Shown here: one piece after another, positions 62,085 through 64,000 of the stretch | Numbering within the stretch: position 1 is the first letter of the stretch | Layout of the letters: each line of letters starts with the position of its first letter | Assembly (NCBI GenBank): GCA_013398955.1 | Contig: VWPU01014188.1 | Span: 1 to 64,000 of the forward strand | Reading direction: 5' to 3' | Source of the DNA: Callaeas wilsoni | Lineage: Eukaryota > Chordata > Aves > Passeriformes > Callaeidae | DNA length: 64,000 nucleotides | Notes under the pieces: model-generated | What the model saw: only the letters and a program-made list of their open reading frames with translations | Database searches by the model: none | What the model was told of the DNA's origin: nothing | Made by a program: the position numbers and the translations under genes

Positions 62085-62235
62085 AACCTTTAATTCGTGG
62101 GGCATTGACATGGGTAGTCATTTATGCATTAGTGCAGCTAAAGAAACACAGTCTCTGATGGACTGGTGTATTGATGCTCAGCCCACAGTGTCACACAGCC
62201 AACAGGCAATTTTATTAAATTATTGCATGGTACTT
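62085..62235. promoter_or_regulatory. Candidate conserved noncoding block
   Basis: Complex sequence with CCTTTAATTCGTGGGGC near 62087, CATTTATGCATTAGTGCAGC near 62120 (OCT/POU-like ATGCAT plus ATTA) and CAATTTTATTAAATTATTGC near 62207. It lacks simple repeats, unlike both flanks. Inferred from texture only. Confidence 0.25.
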
Positions 62236-64000
62236 GCAAATTAAAAAAAAAATAAACCGAGCAAACAAACCAAAAACCATGGAGTTTTGGGGGGAACAGT
62301 AACTGGAAAACATTTTCAGAATGAAAACTAAATGAAAACATTCTGATCATAAGTAGCAGAGTGTATTTTTCACTTGTTTGTTTTTCAGTGTGACACATCC
62401 TTTGCGAATATTTAAGAATTATTCTAAGTGTGGACTTAATAACCTTTGACTATAACATCTTCCTGTGTTGAATGTAGTATTAAATCTCTTCTGCCCCTTT
62501 CTGTTATGAATTTCATGGATGATGTCATATATCAGGACGGTTTGTACCATTGTGTATCAGAATTTTTCAGTGAGTTCTTTGAATCAGTGAAATCAAATAG
62601 CTCTACTCTTATACCTGTCACTATATTGTTTGCTTATTATCAATTCAAAACAGAATTTTCAGTATAAAATGCAATAAGTTATCCATCAAGAGTACAAAAC
62701 CAAAAACAAATACCTTGCACGAATCTGGACCTTTTGGAAAGGGGAAGTCCACAGCAAGGCTGTTGAAGAGGCTCTTGCTTCTCCCTACTTTTTTGTAATG
62801 ATTCCTTGAAGTGTTTCTATTTCAGTTCTTTGCCAAAGTTTGTGAATTTTAAGTTAAATCTTTTTCTTGTTGTTTTTGGGGTGTTGGTTTTCTATTAATA
62901 CTCTATTCAAGTAAAGCTTTCTCCCTCTAGTAATTGAGAAGAAACTTTTCTGTAAAAGTACTGGCAGCTGAGCTTGGACATTTTTTAAACTAAGACAGAA
63001 AAAAAGCTTGAATATAAAACCATATGTTTGTTTTTTTAAAGAAAGAAAAAACACCCCAAAATTTGCCTTGATATTATGCTGTGTATTTGATGAATTATTA
63101 ACCTTCTAGACTATAGTTCCTGCTTCAGCATTGTTAAATTTTATAATGTTAATCTTTTGCTGTGAATGTGAATATGCTAAATTGCATATAAAATTTCAGA
63201 GGCGGGAAGAAAACTTACAAAACAGAAACAAGTATATTTTATGAAAATCATATTTCCACAGTAAATAATTCAATCTCTTTTTTATTGGTTTGTTTTTCAT
63301 AGCTCCCAGAGGCACTGGTCTATAGTGTAAATACACACCTTGTAAATATGCAGGTCATTTTTAGCTGATTTTGTATTTGTAGGAAATGAAGGCCTGAACC
63401 TGAGGAATAATGTCTTTACTTTTCTCAGTACTTGCAATTATTTCCTCTTCAATGTAATTTCCACCTTTCCTGTCCTTTAAATATTCTTTTAAGTCAGCTT
63501 GATGAAAATGATCAAAAATGAGAATTCAAGCAGGAGTGCTTTAGACTAAGTAGTGTAGGTTTCTTTACTTTTTATCAGTTTTCCTGCTTAGACATATGCT
63601 TGGTCATAGGAGGAAACAATGAAATGATAAGTACACATTTTTTAGAAGATGACTTTTTATGAAGAAATAAAAAACTAGCTAGCTTGTGGGTCAGAAATCA
63701 CACAAAAACTATAGCTAAGCCCCTTAATGACTTCTAATTTTTTACCTGAAGGCTATACTGAGGATCTAGGCTTAAATAGGACAGCTGCTAGTTCTGATGT
63801 TAGTTAGATGTGAAATCTGGAAAATAAGCAGTGTATCATTTGATTATTTATTAACAGGTAAAAAAACCTGCTTTAAGTTCTTCAGAAGCATGTGAAATCT
63901 TTTTACAGTGCTAACAGATGACAGATATAACCTTTAATACCTAAAGGGAAATAATTCACTTCATCAGATAATTATGCCAAGCATATCTTGTCATATTTTC
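62236..64000. other. Unique AT-rich noncoding DNA to the right edge
   Basis: No gene or interspersed repeat recognised. A-rich low complexity lies at 62240-62280 and T runs near 63027-63037. Confidence 0.5.

Overview
This is a vertebrate, almost certainly avian, nuclear sequence. It is AT-rich and poor in CpG, with no compact coding genes. The recognisable interspersed repeats are the kind bird genomes carry: CR1 LINE fragments ending in the ATTCTRTG-type 3' repeat, plus a sequence I recall as a common bird LTR-type repeat. Repeat density is low. The CR1 subfamily signature at 16811-16974 looks like neoavian copies, but I cannot fix the species.

I find no protein-coding exon, tRNA, rRNA or other RNA gene I can defend. 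The open reading frames are short and scattered over all six frames, and they lack recognisable domains. The only real coding homology is decayed CR1 ORF2 on the minus strand at about 41622-42677. The window reads as intergenic or deep intronic DNA, a gene desert.

Layout. The left edge (1-40) is the 3' tip of a CR1 element. From 41 to 16810 there is unique AT-rich DNA with two candidate conserved noncoding blocks (6060-6420, 7540-7935). A CR1 3' end on the minus strand lies at 16811-16974. Mostly unique DNA follows, with another candidate block (22065-22560), an LTR-like repeat (24441-24845), a 66-nt pure purine tract (25528-25593) and a MIR-like relic (28040-28125). A CR1 3' tip lies at 33300-33373. 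Complex, homeodomain-site-rich blocks lie at 35625-36215, 37000-37245 and 43060-43520. A clear MIR SINE fragment is at 39397-39475. The CR1 cluster at 41622-42677 has its ORF2 pieces out of order. The right third is quiet except for two small CpG-dense patches (53932-54103 and 56119-56480).

No set of genes works together here. Any function most likely lies in long-range cis-regulatory elements for a gene outside the window. The candidate conserved blocks rest on composition and motif texture seen by eye; only a cross-species alignment would settle them. I found no evidence of a new protein-based system.
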